A stretch of DNA of 64,000 bases from DASRFR01 sp035651455 (GCA_035651455.1 DASRFR010000047.1:868001-932000), one strand, 5' to 3'. Numbered from the stretch's first letter, positions 42,517 to 51,361 are shown. Translations and numbers: made by a program. The notes: a model not told the origin generated them from the sequence alone.

Positions 42517-44643
42517 ATGACGACGCAGGCATTGAACTCGCTAGCCAAGGCCTCATCCGCGTACTTGCGTTCTGCCATGCACCAGCCCATCCAGTGGCAT
42601 GAATGGGGCGAAGAAGCTTTCAACGTGGCGCAACAAGAGAACAAGCCCGTCCTGCTGGACATTGGCGCGGTGTGGTGTCACTGGTGCCACGTGATGGACC
42701 GCGAGTCGTATGACGATCCGGAAGTGGCGCGCATCGTCAACGAACAGTTCGTGCCTGTGAAGGTTGATCGGGATGAGCGTCCAGACATCGACAGCCGCTA
42801 CCAGATCGCGGTCAGCGCATTAACGGGGCAGGGCGGATGGCCACTGACGGCATTCCTCACGCCGGAGGGCAAGCCGTTTTACGGCGGCACCTACTTTCCG
42901 CCGGACGATCACTACGGGCGTCCGAGCTTCAAGCGCGTGCTGCTTTCCATCGCCAACGCCTACCGGGAGAAGCATTCGGACGTGGTGGAGCAGGCAAAGA
43001 TGGTTGAGGGCGCGATCTCGCATTCCGAATCGTTTACCGGGGAGCAGGGGGAATTTTCTCCGCGTGTGATCGAGGCTATCGTTAAATCGGCGGTAGACAT
43101 GTTCGATGCGGAGAATGGCGGCTTTGGAAGCGCCCCGAAATTTCCCCATCCCTCGGCGCTCGACCTGATCATCGCGGAATATGTCCGCACCGGGGATGAG
43201 AAGTTGCGGAATGTGTTCGTCAGCACTCTGGAGCGAATGGCGAAGGGCGGCGTATATGATCAGTTGGCGGGAGGATTTCATCGCTATTCGGTCGATGCGC
43301 GTTGGATCGTGCCGCATTTCGAGAAGATGTGTTACGACAACTCGGAACTTCTGAAGAACTATGTGCACGCCTACCAGGCCACCGGCTCGGAATTCTTCGC
43401 CGACGTGGCGCGCGACATCATCCGCTGGATGACTGAATGGCTGAGCGACCGGCAGCGCGGCGGGTTTTACGCGTCGCAGGATGCCGACTACTCCATGGAC
43501 GATGACGGCGACTACTTCACCTGGACACTTGAAGAGGCGCGCGCAGGTTTGACGGAAGAGGAGGCGCAGGCAGCCGCGCTGCATTACGACATTAACGAAG
43601 TCGGCGAGATGCATCACAATCCGGCAAAGAACGTCCTTTACATACGGGCGCCGGTTGAGGAGATCAGCCGACGGCTCAGCGTCCCGCCGGAAGGCGTGCG
43701 CGAATTGCTGGCATCGGCCAAGAAGAAGATGTACGCGGCGCGGCTGAAGCGCCCGACTCCCTACGTCGACAAGACGATTTACGTGGGATGGAATGGACTG
43801 TGCATCTCCGCCTACCTGGAGGCGGCGAGAGTTCTCGGGCTGAAGGAGGCAAAGCATAGCGCGCTGCGCTCTCTGGATCGCGTCCTGGCCGAAGGATGGC
43901 AGCCGGAGAAGGGCTTGCGGCACGTGATTGCCTATTCGGATCCACAAGCCGAAACGCGCGAGGTTGCGGGCGTGCTGGATGACTATGCGTTTGTCACGGT
44001 GGCGTGCCTGGATGCGTACGAAGCAACCGCCGACTTGAGTTATTTCAATTTTGCGCGGCGTATTGCCGACGCCATGATCGAAAAGTTTTGCGATCGGCAG
44101 GGTGGAGGTTTCTTCGATACCGAGCAAAGCAGTGTAGAGAAATCATTGGGCGTGCTGGGAACGCGGCGGAAACCGTTTCAAGATTCGCCCACTCCCTCGG
44201 GCAACGGTGTGGCCACGATCGCGCTGGAACGGCTCTTCGCCTACACCAATCAGCCGAGCTATCACGAGAAGGTTGAGCAGACGCTTGCGTTGTGCGCGGG
44301 ACGAGCCGAACAGTTTGGATTCTTTGCCGCAACCTACGGCATTGCCGCCGCGCATTTCGCCGAACCGCACACCCAAGTCGTCATCCTGGGCACAGACGAT
44401 GTGGCGGAGCAGTTGTGGACGGCCGCGGTTCGACCCTTCTCGTTCAACAAGACGGTGATCAAACTGGCGCCGACCGAAGCGGTTCCGCAGAACCTGCCGC
44501 CGGCGTTGGCGGAGAGCATCCCTCAAGTGCCGACCGTTCGGTTGGGGAAGAGTGCAGCCGTGGTGTGCCGCAATTTCAGTTGTCTGCCGGCGATAAGCAA
44601 CCCAGCAGAGTTGCAGGCAGTCTTAGGCAAGGGGCGCGTCTGA
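42517..44643 (+). CDS. YyaL/SPATA20-type thioredoxin-domain protein
   Basis: A 708-residue cytoplasmic protein: N-terminal thioredoxin-like domain with HQPIQWHEWGEEAF and the WCHWCHVMDRESY redox motif (about residues 50-62), then a GGWPLTAFLTP..KPFYGGTYFPP segment and a long (alpha/alpha)6-barrel-like C-terminal region related to N-acylglucosamine 2-epimerases (HFEKMCYDN, SQDADY, NGLCISAYLEAA). The family is conserved from bacteria to humans and its reaction is not settled. ATG 42517 is the likely start; AGGA lies somewhat far upstream. Monocistronic by layout. Confidence 0.92.
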   Translation: MTTQALNSLAKASSAYLRSAMHQPIQWHEWGEEAFNVAQQENKPVLLDIGAVWCHWCHVMDRESYDDPEVARIVNEQFVPVKVDRDERPDIDSRYQIAVSALTGQGGWPLTAFLTPEGKPFYGGTYFPPDDHYGRPSFKRVLLSIANAYREKHSDVVEQAKMVEGAISHSESFTGEQGEFSPRVIEAIVKSAVDMFDAENGGFGSAPKFPHPSALDLIIAEYVRTGDEKLRNVFVSTLERMAKGGVYDQLAGGFHRYSVDARWIVPHFEKMCYDNSELLKNYVHAYQATGSEFFADVARDIIRWMTEWLSDRQRGGFYASQDADYSMDDDGDYFTWTLEEARAGLTEEEAQAAALHYDINEVGEMHHNPAKNVLYIRAPVEEISRRLSVPPEGVRELLASAKKKMYAARLKRPTPYVDKTIYVGWNGLCISAYLEAARVLGLKEAKHSALRSLDRVLAEGWQPEKGLRHVIAYSDPQAETREVAGVLDDYAFVTVACLDAYEATADLSYFNFARRIADAMIEKFCDRQGGGFFDTEQSSVEKSLGVLGTRRKPFQDSPTPSGNGVATIALERLFAYTNQPSYHEKVEQTLALCAGRAEQFGFFAATYGIAAAHFAEPHTQVVILGTDDVAEQLWTAAVRPFSFNKTVIKLAPTEAVPQNLPPALAESIPQVPTVRLGKSAAVVCRNFSCLPAISNPAELQAVLGKGRV

Positions 44644-44646
44644 CGA

Positions 44647-44679
44647 AAACAAAAAGGGCTGGTGACGAACTCACCAGCC
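44647..44679 (-). terminator. Intrinsic terminator of the 47-residue peptide gene
   Basis: A perfect 9-base-pair stem GGCTGGTGA/TCACCAGCC (44657-44665 with 44671-44679) with a 5-base loop, followed on the minus strand by C, TTTTT, G and TTTT. On the plus strand no T run follows, so it serves the minus-strand gene ending at 44743. Confidence 0.85.
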
Positions 44680-44714
44680 GCGGACAACCCTAATCCAGGG
44701 GAAGGTTACATCAA

Positions 44715-44728
44715 GTTACTTTGGTGAC
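44715..44728. promoter_or_regulatory. Degenerate GTTAC-N4-GTAAC site
   Basis: GTTAC-TTTG-GTGAC, one mismatch from the perfect palindrome seen at 45157 and 46341; it lies between the peptide gene stop and its terminator. Confidence 0.3.
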
Positions 44729-44742
44729 CTTGCGCATTCCCG

Positions 44743-44886
44743 TTAAAGGGTGCAACGTGGTCCCTTGTCAGGCGGGCACAACGGAATCGGTCCACCTTCC
44801 TGGGCGGGAACTCGGGGAAGTGCGACCGCTACGTAGCTGCTCGCCAAGGCCAGCATCAGGATCAAAGCCCTGAATGCACGTTTCAT
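44743..44886 (-). CDS. 47-residue exported peptide
   Basis: A short gene: ATG 44886, AAGGAGAG at good spacing upstream, 47 codons, TAA at 44743-44745, and an intrinsic terminator 64 bases later. The product has a convincing signal peptide (MKRAFRALILMLALASSYVA) followed by a 20-25 residue mature part, PRVPAQEGGPIPLCPPDKGP then RCTL, with two Cys that could pair and several Pro. Presence of start site, signal, stop and terminator together argues it is real. No family known; a small periplasmic or secreted peptide. Confidence 0.7.
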   Translation of the reverse strand: MKRAFRALILMLALASSYVAVALPRVPAQEGGPIPLCPPDKGPRCTL

Positions 44887-45266
44887 GGGGTTCTCTCCTT
44901 GCGTGAGGGCCCCTTTTAAATGTCAGAGACTCTCACGGCCGGAATTATACAGACCGTGTCAAATTCCTTCCTAGAATAACGTTTTGCTTTTTCAACGGGT
45001 TGCGAGCAAAGGCCTGAAAATGCGCGCGGCCGGACGGGCCACGTGCTTAACTTTCTGCTACTTACCTGCGAAATCTAAGGTCTGGGTTGAAATACACGGC
45101 AGGCCGGCTGACAGCCGAAATGTCGGCGCATCTTGTTACGAAATCCGAACAAGCCAGTTACCAAAGTAACCGGACGAAGGCAAGATCAAGCCATGTCCCG
45201 AGAGGGAAAGGGCGAAAAACCGGTCTGCAAAGTTGGCACCCGGAAAGGTGTTAGCAGATCCGCTGG
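44887..45266. other. Intergenic region with palindromic site
   Basis: About 380 bases upstream of the peptide gene and downstream of the membrane protein. It holds a GTGAG/CTCAC inverted pair near 44904-44937 in the likely leader and the palindrome at 45157-45170. No coding frame is convincing. Confidence 0.5.
45157..45170. promoter_or_regulatory. GTTAC-N4-GTAAC palindrome
   Basis: A perfect 5-4-5 inverted repeat (GTTAC-CAAA-GTAAC) 271 bases upstream of the peptide gene start and about 100 bases past the membrane protein stop. Shape and spacing suit a dimeric repressor site. Confidence 0.4.
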
Positions 45267-46178
45267 CTATGTCTTGGTGGAGATATGAGCAGGAGGTCCG
45301 TAACCGAGCTGGTAGGAACCAGAGCTTGCCGGCGACGACGTTTCAGTCGCGCCGTAGTTCTGCATCGCGTGGTTGGTGCGTGACAGCGCGCGATCGACCA
45401 TGCCTTCAAATAATGGGATTAGCGAGTCGGCTGTGCCGGGATGCTGAATGTCGGTGAGGCTCTGTTCCCAGCGTTGCGGCCGCAGAAGATTGGTAGCAGC
45501 TTGGCGCGCCGGACTCCGGGCGAGAAGATAGCCGAGCCAGATAAAAATGGCTACGTTCTCAGCCGCCATGTTCACCATTTCGGCCGCGGCCGCGGATATG
45601 TGACTGCCAGCAGCGAAGGCAACTATGGCCAGCTCGACGCCGGCAAGGGTGCCAAAGCCAAGCGATATGCCAAAACTATGCTGCCGCCATGAGATTCCCA
45701 GATAACGGCAAAAGACAAGCAGGAAGATGACCAGTCCGCACTGGATCACGCGCACACAGCGTTCGGTAGTCAGAATGGCCTGGGTCATCGGTGAATTGCT
45801 CGCCGGGCTAGAAAAAGCGACCACCACGGCGACCAGCAGCATGACGAGCCCGGCCCACTTGAAAAGAACGCTGCCGAGATCTTTCAGCGTGTGATAAGGG
45901 CGGAAGACATCGAGGAAAATCTCGTGAATGACCCGAAATCCGAAAAAGACGCTGACCGCGGTTCCAGCCCAATAAGCGTAAAAATACCAGCGGTAACTTC
46001 CCGCGCGATAGATCGAGTATTCGACGGCGAAGATGAGGATTTGCGAGAGGATGTATTGAAAGAAAACGGGGAAAGCACGGTGCAGCTTTCGCCGGATCAG
46101 AATGACCGCGACTGCCGTCTGGAGAACAGGGTGCGCAAACCAGAGCAGGTTGGTCACGAGTTGTGCATTAGGGGTCAT
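45267..46178 (-). CDS. Seven-helix membrane protein, unknown function
   Basis: A 303-residue inner-membrane protein from ATG 46178 (MTPNAQLVTNLLW). About seven hydrophobic helices spread over residues 5-230 (for example VLQTAVAVILI, FPVFFQYILSQILIFAVEYSIY, WAGLVMLLVAVVVAFS, GLVIFLLVFCRYLGI, FGTLAGVELAIVAFAAG, VAIFIWLGYLLAR), then a soluble tail of about 70 residues rich in Ser, Thr, Gly and Gln. I recognise the general architecture as common and uncharacterised in Acidobacteriota. Two GTTAC/GTAAC sites lie 105-176 bases upstream and may regulate it. Confidence 0.62.
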   Translation of the reverse strand: MTPNAQLVTNLLWFAHPVLQTAVAVILIRRKLHRAFPVFFQYILSQILIFAVEYSIYRAGSYRWYFYAYWAGTAVSVFFGFRVIHEIFLDVFRPYHTLKDLGSVLFKWAGLVMLLVAVVVAFSSPASNSPMTQAILTTERCVRVIQCGLVIFLLVFCRYLGISWRQHSFGISLGFGTLAGVELAIVAFAAGSHISAAAAEMVNMAAENVAIFIWLGYLLARSPARQAATNLLRPQRWEQSLTDIQHPGTADSLIPLFEGMVDRALSRTNHAMQNYGATETSSPASSGSYQLGYGPPAHISTKT

Positions 46179-46283
46179 TCGGCTACTTGCGCTTCTGCAC
46201 CAGCAACCCACACCCTAGGACGCGTGGCATTCACTTGTTCAGCCCAACGATAGCAGGTCTACACGGCTGAGCAATGGACTAAA

Positions 46284-46298
46284 GTAACTCAGGGTAAC
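46284..46298. promoter_or_regulatory. Paired GTAAC half-sites
   Basis: GTAAC at 46284-46288 and again at 46294-46298 (direct orientation, 10 bases apart), in the presumed promoter region of the seven-helix protein. Confidence 0.3.
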
Positions 46299-46340
46299 TA
46301 TTACGAAGGAACGATGAAAAGCACTTTTCCCAGGGCACAT

Positions 46341-46354
46341 GTTACTTAGGTAAC
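46341..46354. promoter_or_regulatory. GTTAC-N4-GTAAC palindrome
   Basis: A perfect inverted repeat GTTAC-TTAG-GTAAC, 163 bases upstream of the seven-helix protein start and just past the CBS gene stop. Matches the site at 45157-45170 outside the four central bases. Confidence 0.45.
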
Positions 46355-46400
46355 GTTTGTTTTGTGCGGTCGGCCAAGGCCCCGCGCCACGCCCGTCCGG

Positions 46401-46835
46401 CTAGATGTCAGGGGTGGAGTGGATGTAGGCGCGCATCATGCGGACTTCATCGTCCTTTTCATTCAGATCGTGGAGCATGAGGTCGCGGAGAGAGACCAGG
46501 CCGACGAGCTGCTTGCCCTCGCAAACGGGCAGATGGCGAAAACCATGCCGTCGCATCAACAACATACAGGTTTCCAGGTCTTGCTGGCTCTCGACCGTAA
46601 GCGGGTCGCTGGTCATGACTTCTGAGAGACGGGTTGCCGAGGGATCGAGGCCGGCTACGACCACGCGCTTCATGAGATCGCGCTCGGAGAAGATACCGAC
46701 GAGAATGCCGTCGCGCAGCACGGGGACCGCGCCGATGTTGCGGTCGACCATTGCCTGGGCCACGTCCAATACGCTCTGATTCACGTCTGCGCGGTAGGTA
46801 TCCTGATTCCGCACCAGGTCGAAGATACAAGCCAT
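46401..46835 (-). CDS. Two-CBS-domain protein
   Basis: A 144-residue protein of two CBS repeats (residues about 10-62 and 72-125). ATG 46835 follows AGGGGGT at good spacing, whereas the longer frame to 46901 has no family support. Motifs: VAQAMVDRNIGAVPVL with GIFSERDLMKRV, and MTSDPLTVE with RHLPVCEGKQLVGLVSLRDL. Paired CBS repeats bind adenosyl ligands such as AMP, ATP or SAM and act as energy sensors or regulators; here no partner enzyme is fused. Confidence 0.92.
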   Translation of the reverse strand: MACIFDLVRNQDTYRADVNQSVLDVAQAMVDRNIGAVPVLRDGILVGIFSERDLMKRVVVAGLDPSATRLSEVMTSDPLTVESQQDLETCMLLMRRHGFRHLPVCEGKQLVGLVSLRDLMLHDLNEKDDEVRMMRAYIHSTPDI

Positions 46836-47211
46836 TTTGCACCCCCTTGGGCTCCAACTGCGGAGGAGTGACTCACCCGTATGGCACGGGGAGATAGACA
46901 TCTAACGGGCGGAGTATATGCCGAAAGTGCAAGAAGGCAAAGCAGAAAAGGGGGACTGCTGGAGAATTGAGAACAGGCGGATTGGGCAACCGACAAGCCG
47001 GAATTCTTCATCGCGCCAAGCGCGCATTGAAGGAAGCGTCCGGCACCCAAGACGGCGCTTCTGCCACTCTCACCTGCGCAGCGATGGAGGTGTCAGGGAG
47101 GAAACCGAGGGTCGCTGGGCAACCCCGGCCAATGACGCTTTCCGAGTTACAATTCGAGGGTAAAGCGTCGACAGTCGCCATCAGCCGATTGGCGGCGAGA
47201 GAGAAGGTGTG
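46836..47211. other. Divergent region between CBS and LacI genes
   Basis: About 375 bases, no supported ORF. A TACAAT at 47148-47153 could be the -10 of the regulator gene but lacks a good -35. No LacI-type operator palindrome is evident. Confidence 0.4.
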
Positions 47212-48258
47212 ATGGGGAAAAGCGACAAAGTGCCCCCAAAGAACACTAAGGTCGTCACCCTGAAAGCCGTCGCGGAACACCTTGGCCTGACGCCGGGCAC
47301 GGTTTCTGCGGTCCTGAATAACGCACCTTCCTCGCGATCGATTCCCCAGCACACCAAAGCGCGTATCCACGCGGCCGCCAAGGAACTCAACTACAAGCCT
47401 AATTTCTTTGCCCGTTCGCTGCGGCAGAAGCGAACCTTCATGGTGGGGGTGATCGCGGAAGAGATTGGGGATGCCTACGGCTCGGGGGTGATAAGCGGCA
47501 TCGAGAACTGCTTGCGGCAGCGGAATTATTTCTTCCTCACAGTGACGCACCACCACGACCGCCAACAGCTGCAACGGTACTCGCAATTGCTGGTGGAGCG
47601 CGGGGTGGAAGGATTTATCACCGTCGATACCAGCCTGGATCATGCGCCGGTGTTGCCCACGGTGGCGGTGGCCGGGCACAAGAAAGTGAAAGGCGTCACG
47701 AACATCCAGTTGGACCACACCTTCGCGGCGCGGATCGCGCTGGAGCATCTGTTTAAACTTGGGCACCGTGAGATCGCGTTCATGAAAGGACAGCCGCTGA
47801 GTTCGGATTCCGAGTCGAGGTGGAATGCGATCTTGGAGGTCGCCCAAGAACTGGGAATCCGGATCGATCCCGACCTGGTGGTGGAGTTGGAGAGCCTGGA
47901 ATCGTCCCCGGAACTGGGCTACCCGTTTGCCAAAAAGCTGATGCAGCGCGGCAAGCCCTTTACCGCACTTTTTGCCTACAACGATATCTCCGCGATCGGC
48001 GCGATTCGAGCACTACATGAGACCGGGCTGCGGGTGCCGGGAGATGTGTCGGTAGTGGGATTCGACGATATACAAGGCGCGGCCTTTCACAATCCCAGCC
48101 TCACGACCGTGCGTCAGCCGTTGACCAAGATGGGCGAGATTGCCGCGCAGACGTTGATCGAGCGAATCGAAGGCCGCAAAGACTACGCCGCGGCGATTGC
48201 GATCGAACCGGAGCTGGTGGTGCGTGAGTCGACGGCACCGCCAAACGGCAGACGCTAG
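47212..48258 (+). CDS. LacI family transcriptional regulator
   Basis: A 348-residue repressor: N-terminal HTH and hinge (VTLKAVAEHLGLTPGTVSAVLNN, residues about 15-37; AAKELNYKPNFFARSLRQ) and a periplasmic-binding-like sensor domain (VGVIAEEIGDAYGSGVISGI, LEHLFKLGHREIAFMKG, FAYNDISAIGAI, VPGDVSVVGFDDI, TTVRQP). The family usually binds a sugar or its phosphate. No sugar genes adjoin, so its regulon is elsewhere or it is global. ATG 47212 has AAGG upstream; GTG 47209 is equally possible. Confidence 0.95.
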   Translation: MGKSDKVPPKNTKVVTLKAVAEHLGLTPGTVSAVLNNAPSSRSIPQHTKARIHAAAKELNYKPNFFARSLRQKRTFMVGVIAEEIGDAYGSGVISGIENCLRQRNYFFLTVTHHHDRQQLQRYSQLLVERGVEGFITVDTSLDHAPVLPTVAVAGHKKVKGVTNIQLDHTFAARIALEHLFKLGHREIAFMKGQPLSSDSESRWNAILEVAQELGIRIDPDLVVELESLESSPELGYPFAKKLMQRGKPFTALFAYNDISAIGAIRALHETGLRVPGDVSVVGFDDIQGAAFHNPSLTTVRQPLTKMGEIAAQTLIERIEGRKDYAAAIAIEPELVVRESTAPPNGRR

Positions 48259-48273
48259 GCGAATTGCCAGGAG

Positions 48274-48630
48274 TTAGTGATGCGGGTCGAAATCGATAGT
48301 GACGAATATTTCAGTGGGATTATCCGCGGGAGCATACTTCCACTTCTTGACCGCGGCCACGGAACTGTCCACCAGAGCGGGGTTCCCACCGAGAGGTGAG
48401 ACCGTTTCCACGGTTCCGCGGGCGGACACCATAAGTTTGAGACGGACCGTTCCGCCGATGTAGAAGCGTTTCAAGTCCTGCGGATAATAGGGCTCAACCC
48501 GGTAGATCAATTTTCGTTCAGATTTATCCGCAGGCCGGCCTGCGGCCAGGTGATCCGCGGAGGATTGTCCCCAGGCTGCCAGAGAGCAGAGAGCCAGGAT
48601 GAGCGTGACGGTCTTCTTGATGCACGGCAT
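48274..48630 (-). CDS. Exported TonB C-terminal domain protein
   Basis: A 118-residue protein with a signal peptide (TVTLILALCSLAAWGQ) from ATG 48630 and a TonB C-terminal domain (YRVEPYYPQDLKRFYIGGTVRLKLMV, SPLGGNPALVDSSVAAVKKWKYAP). It lacks the membrane anchor and Pro-rich spacer of true TonB, so it is more likely a periplasmic TonB-fold protein than an energy transducer. The stop faces the LacI gene stop 15 bases away. Confidence 0.82.
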   Translation of the reverse strand: MPCIKKTVTLILALCSLAAWGQSSADHLAAGRPADKSERKLIYRVEPYYPQDLKRFYIGGTVRLKLMVSARGTVETVSPLGGNPALVDSSVAAVKKWKYAPADNPTEIFVTIDFDPHH

Positions 48631-48937
48631 ATGCGTGGAATCACCCCAAAGCGAGTGTGGCCAGCATAGGTGTCTATCAGCGATCAAGGAAGGTGACTTT
48701 CGTAAGGCATGTGAGAGGAAGGTGCAGGGACGTTGGTCACATGGTGATTCGTGCGGATAGAAGTCGTCGGCCGGCGCGAGTAATGAGATGGCGCGGGCTC
48801 ACCTGGGCCTCAAAGTTTACTCTCCGGCCAACAAACGGCGCGCTCGAGAATTGGGACAAAATTGACGACTGAACCGGGAAAGAGCGGAAAGTATGGGTTT
48901 TCCTGTTAGCAGCCCTGATTTCCACAATACTTTGCGC

Positions 48938-48969
48938 TTGCGTTTCGAGTATTAACTTGCTGATAATAC
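48938..48969 (+). promoter_or_regulatory. Promoter with overlapping inverted repeat ahead of the MerR-TPR gene
   Basis: TTGCGT (48938-48943) and GATAAT (48962-48967) are 18 bases apart. An inverted repeat GTATTA-N9-TAATAC (48949-48954 with 48964-48969) lies in the spacer and covers the -10. This layout is like MerR-family operators, which sit between long-spaced promoter elements. Start codon at 48991. Confidence 0.45.
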
Positions 48970-48990
48970 GCGCAGAAAGACCCTACAACC

Positions 48991-49887
48991 GTGTACCGAT
49001 ATCATCGAGCGGATTTGCTGCGTATCCTTCGGCTCACGGCGCGTCAGTTGGCGAACTGGGAAAAAGCCGGACTGGTTGCCGCCGCCGACAGCTATTCTTT
49101 TTTCGATCTCCTGCAAATCAAAAAAGTGCGTGACCTTTGCGCGCGCAAGGTGCGCCCGGCCGTGATCCGGCAGTCGCTTGAGGCCATGCAGAAACAGGTT
49201 GCGGGGATGGAAAATCCGCTGCTGGAAGCGGGAGCGTACACCAGCGGGCATCGTATCGCTTTCCGGCACGATGGCAAAATCGTGGAGCCGATCGCCGGAC
49301 AATTCATGTTCGATTTCGCTCCCGAAGAGCATTTGATTACCAGCCCCAGCAAGAGTTCCTCTGCACGGCAGCCGGAATTAGTGCACACTAATACGGCTGA
49401 ACTGTTTGCGCGCGGGATCGCTCTCGAGGAAGATCCCAACATGCAGCAGGAAGCGATTGCTGTTTATCAAAAGGTCTTGGAAATGGAACCGGAACATGCC
49501 GCCGCGCACATTAATATTGGAACGCTGTACTACAACCGCCAGGACTTCAGGCTTGCCGAGAGGCATTACCGGCAGGCGATCGAAATCGATCCGCGATACT
49601 CGCTGGCATATTTCGACCTGGGCAATGTGCTGGATGAAACCGGACGAGTAACGGAAGCGATCCAGGCCTACAAGACAGCACTGCAGTTAGCGCCGACCTA
49701 CGCGGATGCGCATTACAACCTGGCTCTCGCTTACGAAAAAATCAAGGAACCGCGTAAAGCCCTGCATCACTGGCGCGCGTACGTGAAGCTGGACACCAGT
49801 GGTCCGTGGGCGATCCACGCCAAGAACCAGATCCAGCGCATCTTGCAGAACGATCCCCTGAAGCTGGTGCATTCGGCGGGCCGGTAG
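48991..49887 (+). CDS. MerR-like HTH and TPR protein
   Basis: A 298-residue protein with GTG start at 48991. The N terminus reads as a MerR-type winged helix (LLRILRLTARQLANWEKAGLVAAADSYSFFDLLQIKKVRDL, about residues 8-55), followed by a linker of about 75 residues and at least three TPRs (about 140-270: AIAVYQKVLEMEPEHAAAHINIGTLYY, HYRQAIEIDPRYSLAYFDLG, AYKTALQLAPTYADAHYNLA). A DNA-binding head joined to protein-binding repeats suggests a regulator controlled by a protein partner. The inverted repeat in its own promoter hints at self-regulation. Confidence 0.8.
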   Translation: MYRYHRADLLRILRLTARQLANWEKAGLVAAADSYSFFDLLQIKKVRDLCARKVRPAVIRQSLEAMQKQVAGMENPLLEAGAYTSGHRIAFRHDGKIVEPIAGQFMFDFAPEEHLITSPSKSSSARQPELVHTNTAELFARGIALEEDPNMQQEAIAVYQKVLEMEPEHAAAHINIGTLYYNRQDFRLAERHYRQAIEIDPRYSLAYFDLGNVLDETGRVTEAIQAYKTALQLAPTYADAHYNLALAYEKIKEPRKALHHWRAYVKLDTSGPWAIHAKNQIQRILQNDPLKLVHSAGR

Positions 49888-50110
49888 GACATCGACGTCC
49901 CTGCGCAGGCAGTGCCCTCCCCTCAGCTCTTGTCTTCTTTTGCGTTCCCTGTTTTGTCTTACTTTGCACTGTCCTCTCTTCCCTACCCTTCCGGGCTGGT
50001 AGCAAGTGCCGGGAGCCGTTCACTAGTGTGTCGTGCGGGCTAAATGCTGATTGCTGACTGCCGAATACCGCTCTCTTTGGTGCTCAAGTTTTTTCAGTTA
50101 GAGTGAAACG

Positions 50111-51361
50111 ATGCGGGCGATTTTCGCGAAGCGCGGCTTGCGATACGTGTTTGCGGCGAATGTCATCTCCATGCTGGGGAGCGGGATGAATTCCGCCGCC
50201 GTGGCCTGGTTCATTCTGCAAGCGACGCACTCCGAAATGGCTCTGGGCACGCTCGCGGTTCTGCAGACCATTCCCGCGATGCTGATGCTGCCTTTTACGG
50301 GAGTGATTATTGATCGCGAGGACCGGCGCCGGCTGGTCATGATGCTCGATGCCGGCCGGGCAATAATCATATTGGGAGTGTCGATTCTCGCCTTCACGGG
50401 CCGCGCTCACGTCTGGCAGCTTTACTTGATGAATACGCTCGTGGCCGCCGGTTTCTGGATGTTCTGGCCTACCATTACGGCGCTGATCCAGGAGCTCACG
50501 CCGGAGGGACAATTCGTACAAGCCAACACTTTCTTGCTGGCGGGCGTGCAAGGCGGATGGTTAATTGCGGGCTCCGTAGTGGGCTTTGTGTACAACCATA
50601 TCGGTCTCGGTGGGGTGCTTCTGATCGACTTCAGCACCTATGTGGTTTCCTTCCTGTGCTACTTCGCGGTGCGAAAAGGCAGACATGTGGTGCCACGTCC
50701 GGCCGAGTTGCGTGCCGACATCGTGGCAGCGGAAACGAGCGCCGAACGTTATTGGCGAGAGTTACGCGAAGGATTGCATTTCCTGCGCGAGCATCGCGCC
50801 GTCATTTTTCTGGGCATCAGCTGGGCACTGTTCCTGGGAGCCATGACCACAGGGATCGTGGTGACCCCGCCGCTGAGCGATCGCGTGTTTCACAAGGGCG
50901 CGATCGGTTATGGGTGGCTGAATGCGGGATGGGGTGTGGGCGCGTTTCTGAGCGCGTTGTATGCGCCGAAACTCATCGCAAAAATGAATGCGCGTAATAG
51001 CATCGCCATCTCCATGGCGCTGCTCGCGGTGTGTATGAGCTCCGCCCCGTATACGCGCTTTCTCGCTGTCGCAGTGCTGGTGTACGGGATCATGGGTTCA
51101 GCGCGCGGCGTCAGCGGGGTAGCCATGAACACCAGCCTCATGGAGCAAGTGCCTTCACACTTTATGGGCAGGGTGCAAAATACCTTTTACTTCGCCGGTA
51201 CGTTTTTACAGGTCGTCCTCGGAATGGTGGTCGGAGCGGTCGCGCACACTGTCGCCTTAGCCGCAGGATTCGCCATTATCGGCGCGATGTACGCGGCAGC
51301 ATTTGTGAGTTCGACTTGGTCGATTAGCGGGACCACCGCGAAGGTTGTGACGGTGGAATAA
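50111..51361 (+). CDS. MFS transporter (MFS_3/EntS-like)
   Basis: A 416-residue permease with about 12 hydrophobic helices. The loop after helix two has IDREDRRRLVMMLDAGRA, close to the family D-R..R motif; helices include YVFAANVISMLGSGMNSAAVAWFIL and VLVYGIMGSARGVSGVAMNTSL. This group exports siderophores, drugs or other small molecules, but here there are no siderophore genes next to it. ATG 50111 follows a weak GAGTGA ribosome site. Confidence 0.9.
   Translation: MRAIFAKRGLRYVFAANVISMLGSGMNSAAVAWFILQATHSEMALGTLAVLQTIPAMLMLPFTGVIIDREDRRRLVMMLDAGRAIIILGVSILAFTGRAHVWQLYLMNTLVAAGFWMFWPTITALIQELTPEGQFVQANTFLLAGVQGGWLIAGSVVGFVYNHIGLGGVLLIDFSTYVVSFLCYFAVRKGRHVVPRPAELRADIVAAETSAERYWRELREGLHFLREHRAVIFLGISWALFLGAMTTGIVVTPPLSDRVFHKGAIGYGWLNAGWGVGAFLSALYAPKLIAKMNARNSIAISMALLAVCMSSAPYTRFLAVAVLVYGIMGSARGVSGVAMNTSLMEQVPSHFMGRVQNTFYFAGTFLQVVLGMVVGAVAHTVALAAGFAIIGAMYAAAFVSSTWSISGTTAKVVTVE

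Noticed and set aside
42820..44127. A 435-codon open frame on the minus strand inside the YyaL-type gene
   Set aside because: It is antisense to a clear family protein; its translation is His/Arg/Gln-rich with no motif, as expected from a GC-rich shadow frame.
50111..51361. Naming the MFS protein a siderophore exporter (EntS)
   Set aside because: Only general family similarity; no siderophore genes nearby.
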